Assembly (NCBI RefSeq): GCF_004216565.1
Contig: NZ_SGWV01000008.1
Coordinates: forward strand, 434,001 to 498,000
Direction: 5' to 3'
From: Sphaerotilus mobilis
GTDB taxonomy: Bacteria; Pseudomonadota; Gammaproteobacteria; Burkholderiales; Burkholderiaceae_C
Length of the DNA: 64,000 bases
How positions within the stretch are numbered: the first letter of the stretch is position 1; each line of letters starts with the position of its first letter. The notes under the pieces are model-generated. The model had not been told where the DNA came from, searched no databases, and saw nothing but the letters and a program-made list of their open reading frames with translations. Positions 8,439-16,351 of the stretch are shown in pieces. Both the position numbers and the translations under genes were made by a program.

Positions 8439-9743
8439 ATGATGTTCGGCATGACGCCCGAGGCCAGCGCCTTCGTCGTTTTCTCGCTGGGGATGCTGGT
8501 GCTGATGGGCATCGGCATGAACATGGCCTTTGCCCTGCTGCTGACCGGTGCCGGCATGGCCTGGGTGCTGGACTTCTGGGACACCCAGCTGCTGGCCCAG
8601 AACATGGTGGCCGGCGTCGACAGCTTCCCGCTGCTGGCGGTGCCCTTCTTCATCCTGGCCGGCGAGCTGATGAACTCGGGCGGCATCAGCCGCCGGATCA
8701 TCGCGATGTCGCAGGCCTGGGTCGGCCACATCCGCGGCGGCCTGGGCTACGTCGCGATCGGCGCGGCCGTGCTGATGGCCAGCATGAGCGGCTCGGCCCT
8801 GGCCGACACCGCCGCGCTGGCGACCATCCTGCTGCCGATGATGAAGCAGCACGGCTACCCGATGCACACCTCCGCCGGGCTGCTGGCCTCGGGCGGGATC
8901 ATCGCGCCCATCATCCCGCCGAGCATGCCGTTCGTGATCTACGGCGTGACGACCAACACCTCGATCTCGGCGCTGTTCGTCTCGGGCATCGTGCCCGGCC
9001 TGATCATGGGTGCCGGCCTGATCGTGGCCTGGCGCCTGGTGCTGCGCGACATGGACCTGGCCGGCTCGGCGCCCGTGCCGATGGTCGAGCGACTGCGCAA
9101 GACGGCGCAGGCCTTCTGGGCCCTGCTGATGCCCATCATCATCATCGGCGGCATGAAGTCGGGCGTCTTCACGCCGACCGAGGCCGCCGTGGTGGCCGCC
9201 TTCTATGCGCTGGTGATCGCCCTGTTCGTGCACCGCGAGATGACGCCCGGCGAGATCGGTGGCGTGCTGGTGCGGGCCGCCCGGACCACGTCCATCGTGA
9301 TGTTCCTGTGCGCCGGGGCAGCCGTGGCCAGCTACATGATCACGCTGGCCGACCTGCCTGCGACGCTGAGCGGCTGGCTCGGTCCGCTGGTCGAGAGCCC
9401 GCGTCTGCTGATGGCGGTGATGATGGTCGTGCTGGTGCTGATCGGCACCGCGCTGGACCTGACCCCGACCATCCTGATCTTCGCGCCGGTGATGCTGCCG
9501 ATCGCGGTCAAGGCCGGCATCGACCCGGTGTACTTCGGCCTGATGTTCGTGCTCAACAGCGCGATCGGCCTGATCACCCCGCCGGTCGGCACGGTGCTCA
9601 ACGTCGTCGCCAGCGTCGGCCGGCTGTCGCTGCACCAGGTCATCAAGGGCGTGAACCCCTTCTTGCTGACCTACACGCTGATCCTGGCGCTGTTCGTCGT
9701 CTTCCCGCAGATCGTGACCGCGCCGGTCGCGTGGCTGCGCTGA
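8439..9743 (+). CDS. TRAP transporter large permease (DctM type), probable gluconate uptake
   Basis: The channel subunit of the TRAP transporter, 434 residues with about twelve membrane segments, driven by a sodium or proton gradient. Family landmarks are LLAVPFFILAGELMNSGGISRRI, ASMSGSALADTAALATILLP, GGIIAPIIPPSMPFVIYG, FTPTEAAVVAAFYAL and GLITPPVGTVLNVV. The start follows the dctQ stop by 2 nt and has GGTGGAG as ribosome binding site inside the end of dctQ; a second ATG follows at once. It is part of the gntK-dctQMP unit. Confidence 0.93.
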   Translation: MMFGMTPEASAFVVFSLGMLVLMGIGMNMAFALLLTGAGMAWVLDFWDTQLLAQNMVAGVDSFPLLAVPFFILAGELMNSGGISRRIIAMSQAWVGHIRGGLGYVAIGAAVLMASMSGSALADTAALATILLPMMKQHGYPMHTSAGLLASGGIIAPIIPPSMPFVIYGVTTNTSISALFVSGIVPGLIMGAGLIVAWRLVLRDMDLAGSAPVPMVERLRKTAQAFWALLMPIIIIGGMKSGVFTPTEAAVVAAFYALVIALFVHREMTPGEIGGVLVRAARTTSIVMFLCAGAAVASYMITLADLPATLSGWLGPLVESPRLLMAVMMVVLVLIGTALDLTPTILIFAPVMLPIAVKAGIDPVYFGLMFVLNSAIGLITPPVGTVLNVVASVGRLSLHQVIKGVNPFLLTYTLILALFVVFPQIVTAPVAWLR

Positions 9744-9760
9744 TCGGTGGATGGGTGGCC

Positions 9761-9790
9761 CCTGCCTGCCCCTGCCTGCCCCTGCCTGCC
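9761..9790. repeat. Tandem repeat, 10-bp unit x3
   Basis: Three identical copies of CCTGCCTGCC fill part of the 104-bp gap between dctM and dctP. The gap also holds the ribosome binding site of dctP. The array could slow the polymerase or adjust relative expression, but nothing shows this. Confidence 0.8.
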
Positions 9791-9847
9791 CCTCCCCGAA
9801 CCTCCACTTTCCCTTCCCCAACCGTCCCACTGAAAACGGAGACAACC

Positions 9848-10867
9848 ATGTCCATGCTTCGCCGCACCCTGCTCGCCACCGCCGCTGTCGCCGCGCTGGC
9901 CGCGCCCTTCGCCAGCCTGGCGCAGGACTTCAAGCCGCGCCTGATCCGCTTCGGCTACGGCCTGAACGAGCAGTCCAACCAGGGCCGTGCGGTCAAGGTC
10001 TTTGCCGAGGCGGTCGAGAAGGCCAGCGGCGGCAAGATGAAGGTGCGTGCCATCGGCGCGGCCGCGCTCGGCCCTGACACGCAGATGCAGCAGGCGCTGA
10101 TCGGCGGTGCCCAGGAAATGATGGTCGGCTCGACCGCCACGCTGGTGGGCATCAGCAAGGAAATGGCGCTGTGGGACACGCCCTTCCTGTTCAACAACGC
10201 CAAGGAAGCGGACGCGGTGCTGGACGGCCCGATCGGCCAGAAGGTGATGGACAAGCTGCAGGACAAGGGCCTGGTCGGCCTGGCCTATTGGGAGAACGGC
10301 TTCCGCAACCTGACCAACACCAAGCGCCCTGTGACGAAGCTGGAAGACCTGGACGGCATCAAGCTGCGCGTGATGCAGAACAACGTCTACCTCGACAGCT
10401 TCAAGCTGCTGGGCGCCAACGCCGTGCCGCTGCCCTTCTCGGAGCTGTTCAGCGCGCTCGAGACCAAGACGGTCGACGGCCAGGAGAACCCGTACAACAC
10501 GATCCTGTCGAGCAAGTTCTACGAGGTGCAGAAGTACCTGTCGGTGACCAACCACGTCTACAGCCCGTGGATCGTCACGGTCAGCAAGAAGTGGTGGGAC
10601 GGCCTGAGCAAGGACGAGCAGAAGGTGCTGCTCGACGCCGCCCGCAGCGCCCGTGACTTCGAGCGCAAGGACACCCGCGACGAAGCCGCCAAGGCGCTGG
10701 CCGAGCTGAAGGCCAAGGGCATGCAGATCAACGAACTGCCGGCGACCGAATCGGCCCGCATGCGCGAGAAGCTCGCCAGCGTGAACACCGCCATCGCCGC
10801 CAACGTGGGTGCCGAGCTGTGGAGCGAGACCCAGGCAGCGCTGGGCAAGCTGCGCGGCGGGAAGTGA
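9848..10867 (+). CDS. TRAP transporter substrate-binding protein (DctP type), probable gluconate receptor
   Basis: The periplasmic receptor of the TRAP system, 339 residues. A signal peptide (MSMLRRTLLATAAVAALAAP, cleaved near residue 26 at LAQD) precedes the mature protein. The family features FGYGLNEQSNQGRAVKVFAE, KLRVMQNNVYLDSFKLLGAN (arginine that binds the ligand carboxylate) and ETKTVDGQENPYNTI are clear. The ribosome binding site GGAGACA stands 5 nt before the start. It ends the gluconate operon and is followed by a strong hairpin. A gluconate ligand is inferred from the operon. Confidence 0.93.
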   Translation: MSMLRRTLLATAAVAALAAPFASLAQDFKPRLIRFGYGLNEQSNQGRAVKVFAEAVEKASGGKMKVRAIGAAALGPDTQMQQALIGGAQEMMVGSTATLVGISKEMALWDTPFLFNNAKEADAVLDGPIGQKVMDKLQDKGLVGLAYWENGFRNLTNTKRPVTKLEDLDGIKLRVMQNNVYLDSFKLLGANAVPLPFSELFSALETKTVDGQENPYNTILSSKFYEVQKYLSVTNHVYSPWIVTVSKKWWDGLSKDEQKVLLDAARSARDFERKDTRDEAAKALAELKAKGMQINELPATESARMREKLASVNTAIAANVGAELWSETQAALGKLRGGK

Positions 10868-10874
10868 CGCGCGA

Positions 10875-10906
10875 GACGGGGTGCGGGCAGATGCCCCAAC
10901 CCCGTC
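10875..10906. terminator. Bidirectional hairpin terminator between convergent genes
   Basis: A compound hairpin: outer stem GACGGGGT/ACCCCGTC (8 bp, perfect) and inner stem GGGCA/TGCCC with a GA loop. It lies between the stops of dctP and the convergent lyase gene. There is no T-run, as is common in such GC-rich genomes. Confidence 0.75.
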
Positions 10907-10913
10907 CGTGCGC

Positions 10914-12260
10914 TCAAGCCATTTGCGCCAGCACCCGGTCGACCATCAACCCGGACTGACCCAGGTAGTTGGCCGGATCGAGCATCTGTTCGAGCCCGGC
11001 CCGGTCGACGTGCGGCGTGATTTCCGGGTGGCTGGCCAGCAGGTCCAGCAGCGGCACCCGGCGGGCGAGCGATTCGCGGCAGAGGTCGTAGACCAGGTCG
11101 TGCGCATGTTCGCGACCGATGTGGTGGCCCAGGCCCATCATGACCGCCTCGCTCATCACCAGACCGCCGGTCAGGTCGATGTTGCGACGCATCGCGACCG
11201 GGTCGACCTCCAGGCCTTCGAGCACGGCGCGTGACTGGCGCAACGCGCCGGCGAGCAGGCAGAAGGCCTCCGGCAGCACGATCCACTCGATTTCCCACGG
11301 GCCCGTGCTGCGCTCGTGGTCGGCCACCATCGCGTCCATCAGCGCGGCGGCATGCTGGCGCACCACGCTGATCGCGGCATGGATGTAGCAGCTGCTGATC
11401 GGGTTGCGCTTCTGCGGCATCGTGCTGCTGGAGCCGCGGCCGTGGTGATAGGGCTCGTAGACCTCGCCGACCTCGGTCTGCATCATCAGCTTGACGTCCA
11501 TGCTGAGCTTGCCCAGCGTGCCCCCGATCAGGCCCAGCACCGCACCGACCTCGGCGATGTTGTCGCGGATGGTGTGCCAGGCGATCACCGGCTGGCCCAG
11601 GCCCAGTTCGGCGCACAGCGCGGCCTGGGTCTCCATCGCGCCGGTCTGCAGCGAGGCCAGCGTGCCGGCGGCGCCGGCGAACTCACCCACCAGCACCCGT
11701 TCGCGCAGCTGCGCCAGTCGCTCACGGTGGCGCAGCACGGCCGACAGCAGACCGGCGATCTTGTAGCCGAAGGTCACGGGAATGGCCTGCTGCAGATTGC
11801 TGCGGCCGATCATCGGCGTGAGGCGGTGTTCGCGGGCCAGTTGGGCCATGGCCTGGGCGATCGCGGCCAGTTCGTCGTCGACCAGCTGCAAGGCCTGGCG
11901 GATCTGCAGCACCGTCGCGGTGTCGGTGATGTCCTGGGTGGTCGCGCCCCAGTGCACGTACTCGCCCAGGCCGTCGCGGCAGAGCTGGTTGATCTGCGTG
12001 ACCACGCCCAGGATGGGGTAGCCGATGCGCTCGGTCTGCTCGCGCAGCCGGGCCATGTCGATCTGGCCGATCTCGCAGTGGCTGACGATCTCGTCGGCCG
12101 CCTCTTGCGGGATCAGGCCAAGCCGGCCCTGCACGATCGCCAGTGCGCGCTCGACGGCAACGTACTGCGCGGTGCGGTTCTCGTCGGACCAGACCTGGCG
12201 CATGGCCTCGGTGCCGAAGATGCCCTGGAAGATCTGCGAGTCAATGATGCTGGCGGCCAT
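10914..12260 (-). CDS. Fumarase/aspartase superfamily lyase, candidate trans-aconitate decarboxylase
   Basis: A 448-residue enzyme of the superfamily holding fumarase, adenylosuccinate lyase and 3-carboxy-cis,cis-muconate cycloisomerase. The catalytic loop signature reads GSSSTMPQKRNPIS (around residue 275), and the other two conserved blocks are visible as HWGATTQDITDT and GRSNLQQAIPVTFGYK. The start at 12260 has GAGGAGG 6-7 nt upstream. Automatic annotation would call it adenylosuccinate lyase or PcaB, but no purine or protocatechuate genes are near. It is the last gene of an operon with a PrpF isomerase, CoA-transferase, MaoC hydratase and CitE lyase. In Ustilago the PrpF-family Adi1 and this superfamily's Tad1 turn cis-aconitate into itaconate via trans-aconitate, so I infer a trans-aconitate decarboxylase. 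An N-substituted aspartate lyase remains possible. Confidence 0.8.
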   Translation of the reverse strand: MAASIIDSQIFQGIFGTEAMRQVWSDENRTAQYVAVERALAIVQGRLGLIPQEAADEIVSHCEIGQIDMARLREQTERIGYPILGVVTQINQLCRDGLGEYVHWGATTQDITDTATVLQIRQALQLVDDELAAIAQAMAQLAREHRLTPMIGRSNLQQAIPVTFGYKIAGLLSAVLRHRERLAQLRERVLVGEFAGAAGTLASLQTGAMETQAALCAELGLGQPVIAWHTIRDNIAEVGAVLGLIGGTLGKLSMDVKLMMQTEVGEVYEPYHHGRGSSSTMPQKRNPISSCYIHAAISVVRQHAAALMDAMVADHERSTGPWEIEWIVLPEAFCLLAGALRQSRAVLEGLEVDPVAMRRNIDLTGGLVMSEAVMMGLGHHIGREHAHDLVYDLCRESLARRVPLLDLLASHPEITPHVDRAGLEQMLDPANYLGQSGLMVDRVLAQMA

Positions 12261-12366
12261 GGGGTTTCCTCCTCGTGGGGTGTTGCTTGTGTGATGTGAA
12301 TGGATGCGAATGGAAGCGGGTGGGATGCGTTCGGCGTGGATGGACGCGGCACGTCTCGGGCAAGCA

Positions 12367-13218
12367 TCAGCCCGGCGCACGGGCGAGCAGGCGGCGGGCA
12401 CGTTCGATCACCGGTCGGTCGACCATGCGGCCGTCAAGTTGCACGACCCCGGCCTGGTCGCCAGCCTCGGCGATGGCTTGCAGCACGCGCCGCGCCCAGG
12501 CCAGCGTGGCGGCATCGGGCGTCAACGCGGCATGCACGGCCGCAATCTGGCGCGGGTGGATGCACAGCTTGGCGCCGTAGCCGTGCGCACGCTGGCGGGC
12601 CAGGTCGCGCTGCAGCGGGGCCTCGTCGTCGATCTGCACGGTGACCCCGGCCACCGGTGAAACCAGGCCTGCCGAGCGCGAGGCCTGCGCCAGCGTCGCG
12701 GCTGCGGCGTCCAGTGCCAGCGGCTCGGGCCAGGCGTCCAGGTCCAGATCGAGGTCGAGCGCGTAGTCGAGCGTGCCAAACACCAGCCGCTGCACGCCCG
12801 GCGCTGCCGCGATCGCGCCAGCCTGCAGCACGCCACGGGCGCTCTCGATCAAGGCCAGCACCGGCAAGGTGCCGATGCCCATGCGCAGCGCGGCGATGTC
12901 GTCGGCCGACTCTGCCTTGGGCAACATGACGCCAGCCAGCGAGATGTCCGCCTGGGCCAGCCGGGCCAGCCATGCCAGGTCCTCGGCATGGTGGGGACTG
13001 GACCGATCGTTGATGCGCACGACGCATCGCCCGGCCGCATCGCTGGCCGCTGCAAGCGTCGACAGGGCCTCGAACATCGCCTCTCGCGCCATGGCCTTGC
13101 GGGTCGGCGCCACCGCGTCTTCGAGATCCAGCACGACCGCGTCGGCGCCGCTGGCCAAGGCCTTGGCCAGGCGCTCGGGACGGTCGCCCGGCACGAACAG
13201 GTAGCTGCGCGGCGACAT
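12367..13218 (-). CDS. CitE-like (S)-citramalyl-CoA / malyl-CoA lyase
   Basis: A HpcH/HpaI-CitE family lyase of 283 residues that splits a hydroxyacyl-CoA into acetyl-CoA and a 2-oxoacid. The family start MSPRSYLFVPGDRPERLAKAL is followed by AVVLDLEDAV (metal-binding acidic region), VRINDR (CoA-binding arginine), VMLPKAESADDI, LIESARGV (metal-binding Glu), FGTLDYALDL and GAKLCIHPRQI. Translation starts 2 nt after the CoA-transferase stop, so the two are coupled. With the hydratase and CoA-transferase beside it, it matches Ccl, the last step of itaconate breakdown, giving acetyl-CoA and pyruvate. Beta-methylmalyl-CoA or malyl-CoA lyase activity is an alternative. Confidence 0.85.
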   Translation of the reverse strand: MSPRSYLFVPGDRPERLAKALASGADAVVLDLEDAVAPTRKAMAREAMFEALSTLAAASDAAGRCVVRINDRSSPHHAEDLAWLARLAQADISLAGVMLPKAESADDIAALRMGIGTLPVLALIESARGVLQAGAIAAAPGVQRLVFGTLDYALDLDLDLDAWPEPLALDAAAATLAQASRSAGLVSPVAGVTVQIDDEAPLQRDLARQRAHGYGAKLCIHPRQIAAVHAALTPDAATLAWARRVLQAIAEAGDQAGVVQLDGRMVDRPVIERARRLLARAPG

Positions 13219-13220
13219 GC

Positions 13221-14405
13221 TCAGATCGCTCCGTCGGCGCGCAGGGCGGCGATGTCGGCGGGGTTCAGGCCCAGCGCGCCCAACACGGCGTCGGTGTGTT
13301 GACCCAGCGCGGGGACCGGGTCCATGCGTGGTCCTTCGCCATCGTTCCAGCTGCCCGGTGGCAAGAGCGCCGGCACCGGTCCGGCGGGGGTGTCGACCTC
13401 GCGCCAGCGATCCCGGGCGCGCAGCTGCGGGTGGTCCCAGACCTCGGCCATGGTGTTGACACGGGCGTTGGCGATCTGCGCGGCCTCGATGCGTTCGAGC
13501 ACCTGGGCCGTGCTCAGGGCCGCAAAGACCTCGACGATCAACGCACGCAGGGCGACCCGTTCGGCGCTGCGCTTCGGGTTGGCGTCGAAGCGGGGATCGC
13601 GTGCCAGGTCCGGCATCTGCAGCACGACCGCGCAGAAGGCGGCCCATTCACGTTCGTTCTGCAGACCCAGCATGACGGTGCCGCCATCGCCCGCCGGGAA
13701 GGGTCCGTAGGGGTAGATGGTGGCGTGGCTGGCACCGGTGCGGGCCGGTGGCGCTGCGCCGTCGAAGGCGTAGTACAGCGGGTAGCTGGTCCATTCGGTC
13801 AGCGCCTCCAGCATCGACAGGTCGATGTGGGCGCCCTGCCCTGTGCGCCCCCGCTGCAGCAGCGCGGCCAGGATCTGGCTGTGGGCGTACATGCCCGCCG
13901 CGATGTCGGCGATCGACGGCCCGGCCTTGCAGGGCTCGTCGGCCGTGCCGGTGACGGACAAGAAGCCGGCCTCGCTCTGGATCAGCAGGTCGTAGGCCTT
14001 CTTGTCGCGATAGGGGCCGTCCGAGCCGTAGCCGGAGATGTCGCAGACGATCAGCGAGGGCTTGAGCGGCTTGAGCTCGTCCCAGCCCAGGCCCAGCCGG
14101 GCAGCGGCGCCGGGGGCCAGGTTCTGGATCAGCACATCGGCCTGCTCCAGCACCAGGCGCTGCAGCAGCGCCCGGGCTGCTGGGTGCTTGACGTCGAGCG
14201 TCACACTTTCCTTGGAGCGGTTGGTCCAGACGAAGTGCGACGCCAGGCCGCGCACCCGCGTGTCATAGCCCCGGGCGAAGTCGCCCACGCCGGGTCGTTC
14301 GATCTTGATGACCCGTGCGCCCAGGTCGGCGAGCTGGCGGCTCGCAAATGGCGCGGCAATCGCGTGTTCGAGCGTGACGACGGTGATGCCTTGCAAAGGT
14401 TGCAT
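13221..14405 (-). CDS. Class III (CaiB/BaiF) CoA-transferase, probably itaconate or mesaconate
   Basis: A family III CoA-transferase of 394 residues that moves CoA from a donor such as succinyl-CoA to a carboxylic acid through an aspartyl intermediate. The N terminus MQPLQGITVVTLEHAIAAPF and the block RSKESVTLDVKHPAARAL are typical. The catalytic aspartate lies in KKAYDLLIQSEAGFLSVTG (near residue 155). It resembles succinyl-CoA:mesaconate and itaconate CoA-transferases more than formyl-CoA transferase in its short linker, but this is judged by eye. A 98-bp gap with short GAGACGGGCT repeats separates it from the hydratase gene upstream. In context it activates the C5 diacid. Confidence 0.88.
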   Translation of the reverse strand: MQPLQGITVVTLEHAIAAPFASRQLADLGARVIKIERPGVGDFARGYDTRVRGLASHFVWTNRSKESVTLDVKHPAARALLQRLVLEQADVLIQNLAPGAAARLGLGWDELKPLKPSLIVCDISGYGSDGPYRDKKAYDLLIQSEAGFLSVTGTADEPCKAGPSIADIAAGMYAHSQILAALLQRGRTGQGAHIDLSMLEALTEWTSYPLYYAFDGAAPPARTGASHATIYPYGPFPAGDGGTVMLGLQNEREWAAFCAVVLQMPDLARDPRFDANPKRSAERVALRALIVEVFAALSTAQVLERIEAAQIANARVNTMAEVWDHPQLRARDRWREVDTPAGPVPALLPPGSWNDGEGPRMDPVPALGQHTDAVLGALGLNPADIAALRADGAI

Positions 14406-14440
14406 GTCGGTGGGTTCCGGCGGTGGGTGACGGGCAGGCG

Positions 14441-14470
14441 TTAGCGGGCTGAGACGGGCTGAGACGGGCT
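14441..14470. repeat. Tandem repeat, 10-bp unit x3
   Basis: Three consecutive 10-mers ending CGGGCT (TTAGCGGGCT, GAGACGGGCT, GAGACGGGCT) lie between the hydratase and CoA-transferase genes of the proposed aconitate/itaconate operon, followed by a more diverged copy. Confidence 0.65.
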
Positions 14471-14502
14471 GCTGCAGGCTGCGACGGGCGTTCCGGTCCG
14501 GA

Positions 14503-15351
14503 TCAGCGCAACGTGGCCACGGCGTCCATCGTCAGCCAGCCCTCGTGATCGCTGGCCCACAGCCGCACGCTGCGACCGTCGGCGTCGGGCTGGCCATGCA
14601 CGGCCATCGGCCTGCCATCGAAGGTCGGGCGGACCGCCTTGAAGCGGAAGCTGGCCACGTCGGCCTCAGGCCACTCGCGGCGCAGCAGGTCCATCAGCAA
14701 GGTGGCGATCAGCGGGCCGTGCACGATCAGTCCGGGGTAGCCCTCGACCTCGGTGACATAGCGCCGGTCGTAGTGGATGCGGTGGCCGTTGAAGGTCAGC
14801 GCCGAATAGCGGAACAGCAGCACGTCGTCGGGCAGCAGCTCGCGCCGCCAGGCTGCCCCGGTCGGCGCGGGCTGCGGTGGCGGCTCGATGTCGTCGGGCC
14901 GGCGCGCCTCGCGGTAGACGATGTCGTGATGCTCGACCAGCGCCGGCTCGGTCGCGTCGGCGGTGTACAGCTCGTGGCGCACCTTCACGAAGACCAGCGC
15001 GCCGGTGCGACCGTCCTTGCGGCTCACGTTCTCGATGGTCGAGCGGCGTTCGACCGCGTCACCGACCCGCAGCGCTCGGCGGAAATCGAACTGGCTGCCG
15101 GCCCACATGCGGCGCGGCAGCGGCACCGGCGGCAGGAAGCCGCCGCGACGGGCGTGGCCGTCCGGCCCGATCTCGCTCTGGCGGTGCATCGGCAGGAAGT
15201 AGAGCCAGTGCCACAGCGGTGGCAGGGGCGATCCGGCGGCATCGGGCGCCTCGGCATGGTCAAGCGTGGCGCTCAACGCCCGAACGGGAGCGGCGGTGAA
15301 GGTGTCGTGCAGCGTCTCGCTGCGGCCGATCCAGGTGCTGAGATCCTGCAT
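14503..15351 (-). CDS. MaoC/hot-dog acyl-CoA hydratase, probably itaconyl- or mesaconyl-CoA hydratase
   Basis: A double hot-dog hydratase of 282 residues of the FAS1-like dehydratase group. The N-terminal part has PPLWHWLYFLPMHRQSEIGPDGH, a block I associate with mesaconyl-C4-CoA hydratase and itaconyl-CoA hydratase. The second domain carries the catalytic hydratase motif as LFRYSALTFNGHRIHYDRRYV followed by GLIVHGPLIATLLMDLL. I chose the ATG before QDLSTW because GGAG lies 9 nt upstream; another ATG three codons earlier has no room for a ribosome binding site. In the proposed pathway it hydrates itaconyl-CoA to citramalyl-CoA for the CitE lyase. Confidence 0.87.
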   Translation of the reverse strand: MQDLSTWIGRSETLHDTFTAAPVRALSATLDHAEAPDAAGSPLPPLWHWLYFLPMHRQSEIGPDGHARRGGFLPPVPLPRRMWAGSQFDFRRALRVGDAVERRSTIENVSRKDGRTGALVFVKVRHELYTADATEPALVEHHDIVYREARRPDDIEPPPQPAPTGAAWRRELLPDDVLLFRYSALTFNGHRIHYDRRYVTEVEGYPGLIVHGPLIATLLMDLLRREWPEADVASFRFKAVRPTFDGRPMAVHGQPDADGRSVRLWASDHEGWLTMDAVATLR

Positions 15352-15388
15352 GGGAGTCATCTCCGGGGTGGTCGCGTGACGGGTGTCG

Positions 15389-16351
15389 TCATTCGGCCGA
15401 CAGCTTGGCACGCTGAACCACGGCCTTCCACTTGGTCAGCTCGGTCTTGACCATGTTGCCCAGTTCGGCCGGCGTGCTGGTCTCGACGTCGGCGCCGTGG
15501 TCCTCGATGCGCTTGACGATGTCCTTGTCCGTCAGGACCTGGTTGAGCGCCTTGTTGAGCTGATCGATCACCGCCTTGGGCGTCTTGGCCGGCGCGAACA
15601 CGCCGTACCACTGCTGCACCTCGACGCCCTCGACGCCAGCCTCCCGCAGGGTCGGCACATCCGGCAGCAGGGCCGCGCGTTTCGGGCCTGCGACGGCCAG
15701 CGCGCGCAGCTTGCCGGACTTGACGTGCGGATAGGCGGTGAACAGGCTGGGGAACATGAACTGCGTTTGTCCGCCGATGGTGTCGGTCACCGCAGGGGCG
15801 GAGCCCTTGTAGGGAATGCCGGTCATCTCGACCCCGGCCGCCAGCTTGAACAGCTCGGCGGCGTAGTGAGGCGCCGTGCCATTGCCGGCCGAGGCATAGG
15901 TGTAGGCATCGGGCTTGGCCTTGAGTTGGCTGACCAGCTCGCGCACGTCCTTCACCGGGGTCTTGGCGTGCGCCACCATCAGCGTGGCCGAGTAGCCCAC
16001 CAGGCCGACCGGCTCGAAGTCGGCCACCGGGTCGTAGCGCAGCTTCTGCAGCGCCGGGTTCATCGCGTGGGTGGCGATGTAGCCGAACATCAGCGTGTGG
16101 CCGTCGGCCGGCGCACGGGCGACGTATTCGCTGGCGATCGAGCCGTTGGCGCCGGCCCGGTTGTCGATCACGATGGTCTGGCCCAGCAGCGGCCCGAGCT
16201 TCTGGGCAATGGTGCGGGCCATGGCGTCATTGCCGCCACCGGCAGCGGTGGGCACCACCAGCGTGATGGTCTTGTCGGGCCAGGCCAGGGCGGCAGGGGC
16301 GGATGCGGCCAGCACAGCGGCGGCGAGCACAGGGGCGATCAACGGCTTCAT
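15389..16351 (-). CDS. Bug/TctC-family periplasmic receptor, joined in frame to prpF
   Basis: A periplasmic tricarboxylate-type receptor of 320 residues with its own signal peptide (MKPLIAPVLAAAVLAASAPA, cleaved near ALAWPDK) and the usual DKTITLVVPTAAGGGNDAMARTIAQKL start. GAAGGAGA lies 6 nt before the ATG, so it can be translated by itself. In the sequence as given, however, the upstream prpF frame has no stop and runs straight into this protein. A single C fewer in the preceding run of six would give PrpF a TGA overlapping this ATG (ATGA), the normal operon arrangement. Within the aconitate/itaconate cluster its ligand is probably a tri- or dicarboxylate such as trans-aconitate or itaconate, which is inference. 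Confidence 0.9.
   Translation of the reverse strand: MKPLIAPVLAAAVLAASAPAALAWPDKTITLVVPTAAGGGNDAMARTIAQKLGPLLGQTIVIDNRAGANGSIASEYVARAPADGHTLMFGYIATHAMNPALQKLRYDPVADFEPVGLVGYSATLMVAHAKTPVKDVRELVSQLKAKPDAYTYASAGNGTAPHYAAELFKLAAGVEMTGIPYKGSAPAVTDTIGGQTQFMFPSLFTAYPHVKSGKLRALAVAGPKRAALLPDVPTLREAGVEGVEVQQWYGVFAPAKTPKAVIDQLNKALNQVLTDKDIVKRIEDHGADVETSTPAELGNMVKTELTKWKAVVQRAKLSAE

Noticed and set aside
10914-12260. Adenylosuccinate lyase (purB) or PcaB
   Set aside because: Only the superfamily signature supports this. The neighbours are CoA-ester and isomerase genes, with no purine or protocatechuate genes next to it.
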